64,000 bases of DNA. It comes from Hornefia butyriciproducens (GTDB lineage Bacteria > Bacillota > Clostridia > Peptostreptococcales > Anaerovoracaceae). Below, in pieces: positions 18,362 to 26,074 of the stretch. Both the position numbers and the translations under genes were made by a program. Location: the NCBI RefSeq assembly GCF_009695915.1, contig NZ_VUMZ01000008.1, forward strand, positions 62,001 to 126,000, in the 5' to 3' direction. The first letter of the stretch is position 1. Each line of letters starts with the position of its first letter. The notes beneath the pieces were generated by a model, which worked only from the letters and a program-made list of their open reading frames with translations, was not told where the DNA came from and ran no database searches.

Positions 18362-19054
18362 TTAATATTTACTCACGCTAACAGGCTTCCATGCTTCGTA
18401 TTTGTACTCCTTGCCATTCTTAGTCGATGTTCTCATATAACTCTTCAATTTGATCTTTACTCCGTGCTTCGACGATCCCTTTTTTACATTTGGAATTAAA
18501 TTCGGTAGTGCAGACAATAGAGTCACTAAGATTGACAGTGTTGCAGGAACGGAGTATCCAGCTGCCGCTATAAAAACCAGAAGGACACTGGCTATTGTTG
18601 CAATTGTAGCTGTATCTTCTAAAGCACTCTTTATCTTAGCGTAGGAATACTTTTTTGTCACAGTCTTACTTTTATATGCTTCCGTTTTTGCACTGTTTGT
18701 TGTAATCTCTTTTTCATCCTGTAATTCATCTTCTGCAATATTTATCTTGAGTCCAGTATCTGTCGTTACTGTTCCTTCTGCAGAATTAGCGGTAAAAACT
18801 CTTTCTGTCCTGCCTGGCTCAGATACTTTGACTTCAGTAATATCCTCGCTTACAGCCATAACGGTTATATCACTGACTTTATTGCCTTCAATTACTTGAA
18901 TTTTATTTTCATTTATGACCTTTAGATAAGCATTACTATCTGGAATTTTAACAAGTTCTGCCGCATATGTCTGCTGTAATGGTAGCAACATAATAATCAA
19001 TATCGTCGCTAATGTAATTGCAATGACTGTTCTTAATTTACTTCTTATATACAT
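18362..19054 (-). CDS. Secreted protein of unknown function, possible antimicrobial (geobacillin-26-like?)
   Basis: A 230-residue protein starting at ATG 19054 behind GGGGG. Residues about 1-32 form a clear signal peptide (basic start, hydrophobic core, cleavage after TYAA). The middle is acidic and polar. A long hydrophobic segment near residues 145-185 is followed by a very basic C-terminus ending in KPVSVSKY. This layout (secreted polar pro-region, hydrophobic stretch, basic tail) resembles secreted Firmicutes proteins of the geobacillin-26 type, which I recall only loosely. A consensus promoter precedes it. A small membrane protein lies downstream beyond the IS110 insertion. Confidence 0.6.
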   Translation of the reverse strand: MYIRSKLRTVIAITLATILIIMLLPLQQTYAAELVKIPDSNAYLKVINENKIQVIEGNKVSDITVMAVSEDITEVKVSEPGRTERVFTANSAEGTVTTDTGLKINIAEDELQDEKEITTNSAKTEAYKSKTVTKKYSYAKIKSALEDTATIATIASVLLVFIAAAGYSVPATLSILVTLLSALPNLIPNVKKGSSKHGVKIKLKSYMRTSTKNGKEYKYEAWKPVSVSKY

Positions 19055-19172
19055 AATATGCACCCCCTTGACTACTTGTTATTGATTTCGATTAAATCAT
19101 CTTGTAACCCATTGGTTTCTTCTCCTAAAATTACTGCTGTATCGCTAACTTTGAAGAAAATTTGCTAAATAA

Positions 19173-19201
19173 ATTATATCTTAATACCAGTTTTACGTCA
19201 A
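19173..19201 (-). promoter_or_regulatory. Consensus sigma-A promoter of the secreted-protein gene
   Basis: Read on the minus strand: TTGACG (19201-19196), exactly 17 bp, then TATAAT (19178-19173). It leaves an untranslated leader of about 110 nt before ATG 19054. This is the best sigma-A promoter in the accessory region. Confidence 0.7.
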
Positions 19202-19218
19202 GTTATTGCAGATTGATC

Positions 19219-20569
19219 GTGTCAATATGTTTGTGTAAACATATTCAAATTTCCTGCTCCGTGTAGATCGACTGGCTAAGCTGCGGATGCATCCTGAACG
19301 CTATTTACAGGTTTAATCTGATTTTCAAACAACTGTAGGATCTCAGCAGAGGCCAGTTGGAAGCCCCGATGGGCGCGCTCTGCTTAACTACGATTGAGCT
19401 CGCTGTAGTAGCTGCAGACAAACCGCTCAAGAGCGTCTTCATTCGGGAACTGCACCTTGACTTTGATTTATGCTTCAGGCCTTTGTTGCTCCGTTCAATC
19501 AGGTTTGTCGTATAGATGCTTTTCCGGATTGCTTCCAGAAATTTGAAGAACTGAGACTGACTCTGTTCTGCCCGCTTGAAAATACCAGCGAACCGTGGAT
19601 AAGTCTTCTTGTACTTGCCCAAAAAGCTTGTGAGCTCCTTTTCGGAATTCTCCGCATTATCGGCACGGTACACCGATTTCAGATCTCCGAGGACCTTTTT
19701 CCGGTCCTTCTGACGGATGTAGCGGGCAACGGTGCGGCTCAGGTGGACCCAGCACTGCTGGTGCTCGGATTGCGGAAACTGGTGCTTTACGGCATCCCGC
19801 ATGTCCTCTAGCCCGTCCGATGCAAACAGGAGAACCTGTTTTACGCCACGGTTCTTGAGCGAGACCATCATCTCCTCGTAATTCGTAGCTGATTCCGTAG
19901 GGTACAACGCGTAATCCGGGACTTCCCGTGTCCATCCGGTGTGATGCCAAGCAGAACGTGCAACGGCTCTTTCGCAACACTGTCGCGGCGGACATTCAGA
20001 TAGATGGCATCCATAAAAATCACAACATATTTTTCTGACAATGATCTTTTATGAAACGTCTCCACCTGATCAGCCACAGACATGGAGATATTAGACACCG
20101 TAGCCGGTGAATAGCAATGACCATAAATCTTCTCGATCAGATCGGCGATTTCTCTTGTGGTGATTCCTTTCCGGTAGAACATAATGATGGTCGTTTCCAG
20201 GTCATCCGTCCTTCTGGAACATTCCGGGATCAGTTTCTGGTCGAACTCGCCTTTTCGGTCGCGAGGAACGGAAATATGAGGCTTACCTTACTTTGTATCA
20301 AGTTCGCGGGAATAGCAGCCATTGCGGCTGCTCCCAGAATTGTAGCCAGCTACGCTGTGCTTGCTGTATCCGAGGAACTCGGTCAGTTCGATCCTTAAAA
20401 GATCGTTGATTGCTTTTTCCAGATGTGACCGAAAATTCATCGAGGGATTCATTTTTTAGTAGCGCTGTCATCAGTTCTGTGTTTGGATGTTATTAACACT
20501 TTACAGGAAATCGGTCCCTTTTTCTATAGCTGTTTTAGAACCACTACGTTTACACAAACTATTTTACAC
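19219..20569 (-). mobile_element. Decayed IS256-family element
   Basis: The 23-bp ends GTGTCAATATGTTTGTGTAAAC (from 19219) and the complement of the sequence at 20547-20569 match at 18 of 23 positions, including GTTTGTGTAAAC. The 1.35-kb size is right for IS256. No matching 8-bp target duplication was found, which fits an old insertion. Confidence 0.8.
19276..20471 (-). pseudogene. IS256-family (mutator) transposase, multiply frameshifted
   Basis: Pieces of a single transposase lie in several frames on the minus strand: an N-terminal block with LLRIELTEFLGYSKH, then ISVPRDRKGEFDQKLIPECSR, then GITTREIADLIEKIYGHCYSP and SLSEKYVVIFMDAIYLNVR, then LLFASDGLEDMRDAV, HQQCWVHLSR and TTNLIERSNKGLKHKSK. 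A nonsense codon replaces the Tyr of the DTKYGK motif. Frameshifts occur near 20,430 and 19,905 and close to the C-terminus, where another stop is present. All recognisable mutator-family domains are there, but the gene cannot be translated as a unit. Confidence 0.9.
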
Positions 20570-21175
20570 TATCAGATATTCAATATCATTAATGTCCGCA
20601 TTACTGTTTATTGGCGTATTATTATCTACCACTCTCGTGTAAATCCGATATGGAAGAATAGCCCTTCCACATGGTCTGTCTTGTTCATCCTTAATTTTGA
20701 TAATTTGATGTCTACACCCCCCATAAGAGAAATTGTACTCCTATAATAATTATAGTTTTTTTCGTAATATTATCAAGATATCGTTAATAAACCAATATTA
20801 TCAAGTCTTTTAATATTACTGTTCAGCTAATGACTATTTTAGCAGCCCTTTTTGTACAAAAGAACATATGTTTACATTTTTGATATTACGCATTATAATA
20901 TATATATCAAGTGATGAGCCGAATAGTGTATTGAAGATCAGATGATTGGAACTGGTTAAAAAGTTAGTTTTTATGATTAAAATGGAGTGAAGCAAGCCCC
21001 GTTGAAAAGACCTTCTATCTACAAGGAGGACGTTTCGGATAACAGAGCAAGTAACAACAAAACATATCACAGGCATATCGATGTACGTATCCAGGGCTTG
21101 TTTTCTATCCTTGGGAATGTGGGATGTTATACCCAATAACTGAGGATGCATTTCTGAAAGGGGATGAGAGGTAAT
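20570..21175 (+). other. 606-bp non-coding gap
   Basis: AT-rich DNA between the IS256 remnant and the regulator gene. No convincing gene is seen on either strand. CAAGCCC near 20,993 could pair with GGGCTTG near 21,091, so part of the leader before 21,176 may fold. A 132-codon minus-strand frame (20,834-21,232) overlaps the regulator and has no ribosome site. Confidence 0.5.
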
Positions 21176-21787
21176 ATGAGTCGTAAAGGATTTAATGTAC
21201 AACAACGAATTCGTATGACATGTGCCAGACATAACGGTACCCCAATGGATTATTACTATAGAGGGAAAGCGTTATTAGAATGCTATAGAGATGTTTGCTG
21301 GGATACGGTAGGTTATGTAGATGATCTGGCTGATGAGTTCCCGGAATTCTGCGGAAGAGATATGGATAAAGCGTTACTGTATTTGGATAATTTCGCACCC
21401 GATGGGCAGCGGGAACGTTTTGAAGAACGATTCTGTAAGCTCTTTGATATCGGCTGGAGGATCCGGCTGGTTGATATGGCGATGTATCATCTTAGGAAGT
21501 GGCCAAAGGATGGCAAATTCTATGGTGACTTGATTTCACTGAAGTATCTCAGTAAATTCGAGTATGTCCTAGATGACATGTTGGATATGTTGGGTGTGGA
21601 GAGGAGCACATTTTATAGAAAACAGAAGGAAGCGGTAACAGTCTTTGGGGTCATACTTTGGGGTACGGATGATAACGAAAAAAAATTATGGATGAAGATG
21701 AAAGAAGATGCTTCCGAGCGCCAGAGCTCATTCAGGGATTTAAATTCTAGGCTAACGAATCCGGAAGCGGAAGAATTCTGCTTATGA
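21176..21787 (+). CDS. Phage/ICE-type transcriptional regulator (ArpU/sigma-like)
   Basis: A 203-residue soluble protein with its start at ATG 21176 behind GAGAGG. The C-terminal part (YVLDDMLDMLGVERSTFYRKQKEAVTVFG) is a helix-turn-helix followed by a short helix, as in ArpU/RinA-type late regulators of phages and related proteins at the regulatory end of ICEs. The acidic N-terminal part has no motif I can name. Direct repeats and two terminators follow it, so it is transcribed apart from the sigma factor gene. The target is unknown. Confidence 0.55.
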   Translation: MSRKGFNVQQRIRMTCARHNGTPMDYYYRGKALLECYRDVCWDTVGYVDDLADEFPEFCGRDMDKALLYLDNFAPDGQRERFEERFCKLFDIGWRIRLVDMAMYHLRKWPKDGKFYGDLISLKYLSKFEYVLDDMLDMLGVERSTFYRKQKEAVTVFGVILWGTDDNEKKLWMKMKEDASERQSSFRDLNSRLTNPEAEEFCL

Positions 21788-21848
21788 GAAAAAAATACAC
21801 AATCCACTTTTAGGTAAGGAAATATTGGTGGAACGCACAATCACTTGT

Positions 21849-21948
21849 GAGAGACTATAGAGAGACTAAAATGAGACAATATAGAGATTATAGTGGCACT
21901 GACGCGAGACTTTCTAGAGGTTAAAATGTATATGCTGAGAGATTATAG
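21849..21948 (+). repeat. Degenerate 12-bp direct repeats downstream of the regulator
   Basis: Three copies of [G/T]AGAGA[C/T]TATAG occur at 21849, 21882 and 21937, with weaker relatives such as AGAGACTAAAA between them. They lie in a gene-free gap and could be operator sites for the preceding regulator or iteron-like sites. Confidence 0.4.
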
Positions 21949-21979
21949 CATAAAAGAAAACTGAATATATAAGGGGAAT

Positions 21980-22012
21980 GCCTCATATCAAAATGGATAT
22001 GAGGCTTTTTTT
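21980..22012 (+). terminator. Rho-independent terminator
   Basis: GCCTCATATC, a 6-nt loop, GATATGAGGC and then seven T. It ends the transcript of the regulator gene. Confidence 0.85.
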
Positions 22013-22039
22013 ATGCCTGTCTTTCAGGTAATTGGCTTC

Positions 22040-22068
22040 GGCCGGGAGAAATTCTCCCGGCCTTTTTT
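22040..22068 (+). terminator. Second Rho-independent terminator
   Basis: A 23-bp near-perfect hairpin GGCCGGGAGAAATTCTCCCGGCC followed by six T, 28 bp after the first terminator. The double stop isolates the sigma factor unit from upstream transcription. Confidence 0.85.
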
Positions 22069-22221
22069 CATGCCCTGACACGGTGCCCTGCACCGATGTA
22101 GGTCAGCTGCGGGAACTGCCCGAAGCGTAGCAAGGAAGCAGTTCACCGCATATGCCCGAAAGGAGAAAGACAGTGCGGATACAGGAATCGGTTCTGTGCC
22201 CTATCAGAGGTCCGTAACCTT

Positions 22222-22263
22222 CTGATTTCGAAAATGGCAAATTTACATCTTTTCGAAATTCAG
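22222..22263 (+). promoter_or_regulatory. Inverted repeat next to the sigma-factor ribosome site
   Basis: CTGATTTCGAAAA (22222-22234) and TTTTCGAAATTCAG (22250-22263) form an arm pair with one bulged base. The last CAG leads straight into the AGGAGG ribosome site of the sigma factor gene. It could be an operator or an RNA hairpin that affects translation start. Confidence 0.5.
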
Positions 22264-22272
22264 GAGGAAGAA

Positions 22273-22692
22273 ATGAAAAAAATCAGGTATGAGTTCATCA
22301 CGGAAGAAATTGTCGAGATCGAGATCAGCGATGAATGGGGAGAGAAGCTGAAATCAGTAAAACGGGAGCAGTGGAAACTGGACAAACGGGAGGAACGTCA
22401 CAGTGTCAATTTTGCCGATCTGGACGGCAAGGAAGAATACTTCGCAGATTCGGATGATGATCCCTTTGCAATGATTGAAGAAGAAAAGTACAGGGATTAC
22501 AAAGTGGACCATGAAAGACGAATCGCAAAAGCATTTTCCGAACTCAGCGTAAGTCAACGGGACCTGTTGAAGGCCCTCTATGAGGATGGAATGTCAAAGC
22601 AGGAATATGCAGATGCAATCGGTGTGTCTTCATCAGCCATTTCACACCGGCTTGAAACCATCAGAAAAAAATTAAAAAAAGTTTTGAGATGA
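22273..22692 (+). CDS. Sigma-70-like factor (region 4 type) of the ICE
   Basis: A 139-residue protein starting at ATG 22273, 6 bp after AGGAGG. The N-terminal half is acidic. Residues about 90-135 are a sigma region 4 helix-turn-helix (LSVSQRDLLKALYEDGMSKQEYADAIGVSSSAISHRLETIRKK in part). Tn916 Orf7-like and Tn1549 regulators have this shape and position before xis/int. The last 230 bp of this gene and its 3' flank are repeated at 24,536 and 30,965 beside two AbiE cassettes. This is the only full-length copy. Confidence 0.8.
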   Translation: MKKIRYEFITEEIVEIEISDEWGEKLKSVKREQWKLDKREERHSVNFADLDGKEEYFADSDDDPFAMIEEEKYRDYKVDHERRIAKAFSELSVSQRDLLKALYEDGMSKQEYADAIGVSSSAISHRLETIRKKLKKVLR

Positions 22693-22721
22693 ACCTCAAG
22701 TTCTTCGCTTTTTTGTCTATA
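22492..22721 (+). repeat. 230-bp direct repeat, copy 1 (3' end of sigma gene)
   Basis: It runs from GGGATTACAAAG within the sigma gene through its stop to TTTTTTGTCTATA. Copies lie at 24,536-24,765 and 30,965-31,193. A 46-bp tail of it survives at about 29,085-29,131. Copies 1 and 2 flank the first AbiE cassette in the same orientation, so recombination between them would delete the cassette and restore a sigma gene. Confidence 0.85.
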
Positions 22722-22736
22722 ACATACCGTGTTTTG

Positions 22737-22769
22737 TTAAAAGATCCCGTACCATTGCGGTGCGGGATC
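22737..22769 (-). terminator. Terminator of the first abiE operon
   Basis: On the minus strand GATCCCGCACC, a 5-nt loop, GGTACGGGATC and then TTTT. It lies about 200 bp beyond the abiEii stop. The second copy of the block repeats it near 29,154-29,185. Confidence 0.6.
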
Positions 22770-22974
22770 GGCTTAGTCTTGGGTGTTCGTATTGCTTTCG
22801 TCTTGCCTGCTTCTTCAGCTACCCAGCAACGCCTCGGACCACGGGTGCAGGTTTTCCATAAAAGATGAACCAAAAACGCAGGCATAGACAAGGGTAAGCA
22901 GGCAAGCCCGATGAACCCGATGGACAAAATCGCGTTCTTCGCCGTTAAATGACCCATTGATAAGCGCCCCTCAA

Positions 22975-23820
22975 TTACTGCATGATTGCGTCCATAATGG
23001 GTTCTATGGTATTACAGGTATCGTCAAAGGAAATGTCCTTGGCATATTCATATTCCCGGGTGTATTTGTTCCATAGCTTGCGGAGTTGATCGCTCCCGCG
23101 GATTTCTTTCATAATCTCCGGGTACTGCTCCATGATCCTACCGCTGCCCCGTTTCTGCGTTGTCCGTTCCAGCGCATGGCGCAACGTAGTTTTGTCACAT
23201 TCCGCGCCCCACAGCGCATACAAAATATGTACATCGTAATAATCTCTTGGGCGGGTATTGGCAATGTTGCGGGATAGCACCGTTTCAATTTTCTCTGCAA
23301 GCACCGTTTCAAGGTTGTAGGCAAGAATACTGATACTGCGGTTATCGAACAGCAGGGAGAATGTGTATTCTACTTCACGGGGGGTTATCATATCGCCCGT
23401 GGTAACATCCACCGTAAGCGGTACACTGATCGGCGGGTAATTAGCTTTCAGCGCAATGCGAATGCCAGGATAGTCGTCACCCTCGCGGATGTCGAAAATT
23501 CCGGCGATCTCAAACTGCACGTCGTCCTCGATCTCAATGGCACAAATCTCCTGAAAGATAGAGTGGATTGCTTCATGCGTCAATGTAAATCCCTTAATTG
23601 TAGTGTCAAGATCCATTGTTGTCCGCGTGTCCAGTCCGGCAATAGCAGAAATCAGAAAACCGCCTTTGAGAATAAAATTGTTCTTATACTTTGACAGAGA
23701 AATTCGTTCCAGCAGCCGCTCCAGCATATAGTTCTGCATGACGAGCTGTGCGGAAATATGTTTCTCTGCTGCTTTCTTTTTGATAAAGGCTTTCAGTTGC
23801 ATTGGATTATTTGTAATCAT
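22975..23820 (-). CDS. abiEii: AbiEii-type nucleotidyltransferase toxin, copy 1 (intact)
   Basis: A 281-residue protein of the AbiEii/MNT superfamily, the toxin of type IV toxin-antitoxin AbiE abortive-infection systems. The motif KGGFLISA followed by TTMDLDTT matches the GG...DxD nucleotidyltransferase signature. A Lys-containing AEKIETVLSR motif and a RPRDYYDVHILYAL motif are also typical. Its ATG overlaps the abiEi stop by 4 bp, so the pair is translationally coupled. The family transfers nucleotides to RNA and arrests growth during phage infection. This copy has an uninterrupted frame. Confidence 0.9.
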   Translation of the reverse strand: MITNNPMQLKAFIKKKAAEKHISAQLVMQNYMLERLLERISLSKYKNNFILKGGFLISAIAGLDTRTTMDLDTTIKGFTLTHEAIHSIFQEICAIEIEDDVQFEIAGIFDIREGDDYPGIRIALKANYPPISVPLTVDVTTGDMITPREVEYTFSLLFDNRSISILAYNLETVLAEKIETVLSRNIANTRPRDYYDVHILYALWGAECDKTTLRHALERTTQKRGSGRIMEQYPEIMKEIRGSDQLRKLWNKYTREYEYAKDISFDDTCNTIEPIMDAIMQ

Positions 23821-24410
23821 AACAATACCTCCATGTAATGCAGCACTTTTGGCTTTACCCGAAGCTGCTCAGCGTACTGCATCAGTTTGTGAATGTCTTT
23901 TGATTTCGACGCTGCATAGCGTTTCATTGCTTCTCCAACAATCTGAATATCGCTTCCACTGCCGCGCAGAATATCGCAAAGTGTCCGTTCCAAATCATAG
24001 ACACGGATCGGATTGCCGGACGGGGACTGAATTTCAATAATGCCAAATTCGTAGTTCTTCGGCACAACTCGCTTAACGGTTATATTTTCCTGCTTCAGGG
24101 ACGGTGTGTTATATCCCTTTGGAAAGGTCATCGTATATTTGGCAGGAGTACGGTCAGAATACCCCAGAAGGTACAGGGCGGTATCGTGAGAATAGATTCC
24201 ACGCTTATATTTTCGCTGCAGCAGATAGAAGTCATCCTCCCATGCGCTGCTTTTTACATACAGCCCGCGTCCGTAACGGTAAAGCTCTCCGCAGTCCACG
24301 AGTTTTTGCAGCACGCTGCGGTGCAAGCCCGCTTTTGTGACCTGGGCTGTGGTAATCGTTCCGTCCGTTGACGCTTGCAGCAGTTCATTGATTGTTTCAT
24401 TGATTTCCAT
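23817..24410 (-). CDS. abiEi: AbiEi-type antitoxin/autorepressor, copy 1
   Basis: A 197-residue protein starting at ATG 24410 with GAGGTGA upstream. An N-terminal winged helix (about residues 1-60, QASTDGTITTAQVTKAGL) is followed by a C-terminal domain with the VYDLERTLCDILR motif characteristic of AbiEi. AbiEi neutralises the toxin without direct binding in described systems and represses its own promoter. Two long inverted repeats lie just upstream at 24,426-24,525. Confidence 0.9.
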   Translation of the reverse strand: MEINETINELLQASTDGTITTAQVTKAGLHRSVLQKLVDCGELYRYGRGLYVKSSAWEDDFYLLQRKYKRGIYSHDTALYLLGYSDRTPAKYTMTFPKGYNTPSLKQENITVKRVVPKNYEFGIIEIQSPSGNPIRVYDLERTLCDILRGSGSDIQIVGEAMKRYAASKSKDIHKLMQYAEQLRVKPKVLHYMEVLL

Positions 24411-24425
24411 GTTGCTCACCTCGCT

Positions 24426-24525
24426 TTGACATACACACATTAAATTATATGCAAATAATGTGTGTATGTCAATAGCAAAACGACAGTTACACGTTAAACT
24501 GTTTAAAAAGAATGTGTGACTGTCG
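24426..24525 (-). promoter_or_regulatory. Two inverted-repeat operators upstream of abiEi copy 1
   Basis: IR1 is a perfect 17-bp arm pair: TTGACATACACACATTA (24426-24442) with TAATGTGTGTATGTCAA (24456-24472). IR2 is CGACAGTTACACGTT (24481-24495) with AATGTGTGACTGTCG (24511-24525), two mismatches. AbiEi proteins are known to bind two such repeats cooperatively, so these are the likely autoregulatory sites. Confidence 0.75.
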
Positions 24526-24535
24526 CAAGGCTTTT

Positions 24536-24736
24536 AGGGATTACAAAGCGAACCATGAAAGACGAATCACAAAAGCATTTTCCGAACTCAGCGAAAGTCA
24601 GCGTGAGCTGTTGAAAGCTCTCTACGAGAATGGAATGTCGAAGCAGGAATATGCAGATGCAATCGGCGTGTCTCCGTCAGCCATTTCACACCGGCTTGAA
24701 ACCATTAGAAAAAAATTGAAAAAAGTTTTGAGATGA
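24536..24736 (+). pseudogene. Truncated sigma-factor 3' end (direct repeat copy 2)
   Basis: About 67 codons matching region 4 of the sigma factor at 22,273-22,692, ending at the same stop. The upstream part has been replaced by the abiE operator region. A 74-codon frame opens at 24,512 but has no ribosome site. It is best read as the right-hand border repeat of the AbiE cassette (the repeat continues to 24,765). Confidence 0.75.
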
Positions 24737-24764
24737 GCCTCAAGTTTTTCGATTTTTTGTCTAT

Positions 24765-25134
24765 AGGGTGAGAGGCAAAATCGGGAAAGACTTCCGTAAA
24801 GAAATCATGACAGCCGGTGACCTCTCAAGATAACAAACTGAACCTTGAAAAGTGAATACACATTCATCAGGAACTTTAGCTCCGGCGCGAGCATGCGAAG
24901 CGATGCGCCATGACCCCGTAAGGGAGAGCGATAATGTCTCGCTTCAAAAGACAGGCAGCACCTGTCATTGTGCGATGAACGCCGGAGAAGACAATGATAC
25001 TCCTGTCCAGCCACAGCTCCGGATACTGATCCGGTCACGCAATGGGGGCAGCCCGGAGAGATCCTCGGGGGAGTTGGAAACTCGTGAGACAGATTCGCTG
25101 TCTGTCGCCTGATCGTTTCCCGTGATCCGGGATG
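24765..25134 (+). ncRNA. Probable structured RNA, copy 1 (370 nt)
   Basis: A gene-free block that reappears at 31,193-31,562 with identical length and no indels. It contains many short hairpins, among them GACAGG/CCTGTC, CCGGAT/ATCCGG with loop ACTG, TCCCG/CGGGA, GCGATAATGTCTCGC and a GGCGC/GCGCC stem. Several differences from copy 2 keep or improve pairing, for example an A-A mismatch that becomes G-C in the GCG-TGA-CGC hairpin. No open frame is shared with a ribosome site. It could be an untranslated leader, a free-standing RNA or an oriT-like DNA structure. Confidence 0.5.
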
Positions 25135-25171
25135 CCAGGGGCAAATGGGATCGAGACATAAATGCTTTTTT

Positions 25172-25197
25172 CACCGGCACAGCTTGCTGTGCCGGTG
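25172..25197 (+). other. Perfect 11-bp hairpin
   Basis: CACCGGCACAG, loop CTTG, CTGTGCCGGTG, preceded rather than followed by a T-run on the plus strand, so it is not a normal terminator in either direction. It lies between the structured block and the gene at 25,279. Confidence 0.5.
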
Positions 25198-25278
25198 CTA
25201 CATTCTCGATCATCCGTTGACCCGGACATTGACCCGGACGGTGAATGTGTATCCGCCGAAAAGAAAAGCGAGGTAGAA

Positions 25279-25590
25279 ATGGAAGTCAGGGATAACGGAA
25301 GTGTTTTCTGGGACGACCAGATCGGTGGGATCGCAGAGCCAATGCTGTTTCTCGTTGGTCTGAAGGAAGCTTATGAGAATGGAAAAGATCATGCGTGGAT
25401 AGGAAAGATCCAGGATGATGGTTTGCAGATTGCCATAAATTCATTTTCGGATATTCAGATCCGCATTGCAGAGCTCATCGTGTTTGAGGATAAAAGCGTT
25501 CCGGATATTCTCCGCACGGTCAACATTGACATGAAAAGGCTCAACACGGAACTTTTCATAATGCATGATCTCATCTGCAGATTTGTCTAG
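25279..25590 (+). CDS. Hypothetical ICE protein upstream of MazF
   Basis: A 103-residue acidic protein starting at ATG 25279 (GAGGTAG upstream). I do not recognise a family. Its stop lies 9 bp before the MazF-type start, so it is cotranscribed and occupies the place of an antitoxin, but it has no ribbon-helix-helix or AbrB-like motif. A 72-bp stretch of its coding sequence is found again, out of context, at 31,571-31,643. Confidence 0.65.
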   Translation: MEVRDNGSVFWDDQIGGIAEPMLFLVGLKEAYENGKDHAWIGKIQDDGLQIAINSFSDIQIRIAELIVFEDKSVPDILRTVNIDMKRLNTELFIMHDLICRFV

Positions 25591-25599
25591 GAGGTGCTC

Positions 25600-26001
25600 A
25601 TGGATCAGAAGAGAATCGTACACTACGGCGAGATCTACTACATGGATCTGGGTCAGGTCCGGCTGGGAAGTCGTCAGGCCGGCATTCGCCCGGTACTGGT
25701 CGTATCCTCAGATCACAGGAATGAATACTCCCCTGTTGTCTGGGTCGTGATTATAACCAGCCAGATCAAGCGGCTTGATCTGAAGAGCCATGTGCTGCTG
25801 CCTAAGGTTAAGGGACTGCCGAAACAATCTGTAGTGGAAGCGGAACAGCTTTTTACCGTAGACAAAAGTTATCTTGGTGAGTATCGCGGAAAGCTTGATG
25901 AAAAGACCATGAAACAAGTGGACCGTGCGATCAGATCCTGCTTGAACAGCCCGGAACACTGCAGAAAGTTCAGGCGGAAGAGACAGCGTGGGAAAAGCTG
26001 A
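25600..26001 (+). CDS. PemK/MazF-type endoribonuclease toxin
   Basis: A 133-residue protein starting at ATG 25600 with AGGAGG 5 bp upstream. The opening GEIYYMDLG-x-R-x-GS-x-Q-x-GIRPVLVVSSD is the MazF/PemK fold signature. The remainder has the LKSHVLLP and QSVVEAEQLFTVDK blocks of the family, which cleave mRNA at short sequences. On an ICE such toxins act in maintenance. The antitoxin is not obvious; only the unrecognised 25,279 gene precedes it. Confidence 0.88.
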   Translation: MDQKRIVHYGEIYYMDLGQVRLGSRQAGIRPVLVVSSDHRNEYSPVVWVVIITSQIKRLDLKSHVLLPKVKGLPKQSVVEAEQLFTVDKSYLGEYRGKLDEKTMKQVDRAIRSCLNSPEHCRKFRRKRQRGKS

Positions 26002-26074
26002 TGTCAAGGGTGTCAGCGAAAAATTGGAAGAATAGCAGGAAACAAAGACAGCAACTACTATAGGAGACAAGAAA

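Noticed and set aside
19219-20569. An 8-bp target duplication for the IS256 remnant
   Set aside because: The flanks (GATTGATC and TATCAGAT) do not match, so no duplication can be claimed.
22661-22957. Minus-strand frame of 98 codons, with a similar one at 29,004-29,285
   Set aside because: It overlaps the sigma gene end and the abiE terminator. It is conserved only because the whole block is duplicated, and it has no ribosome site.
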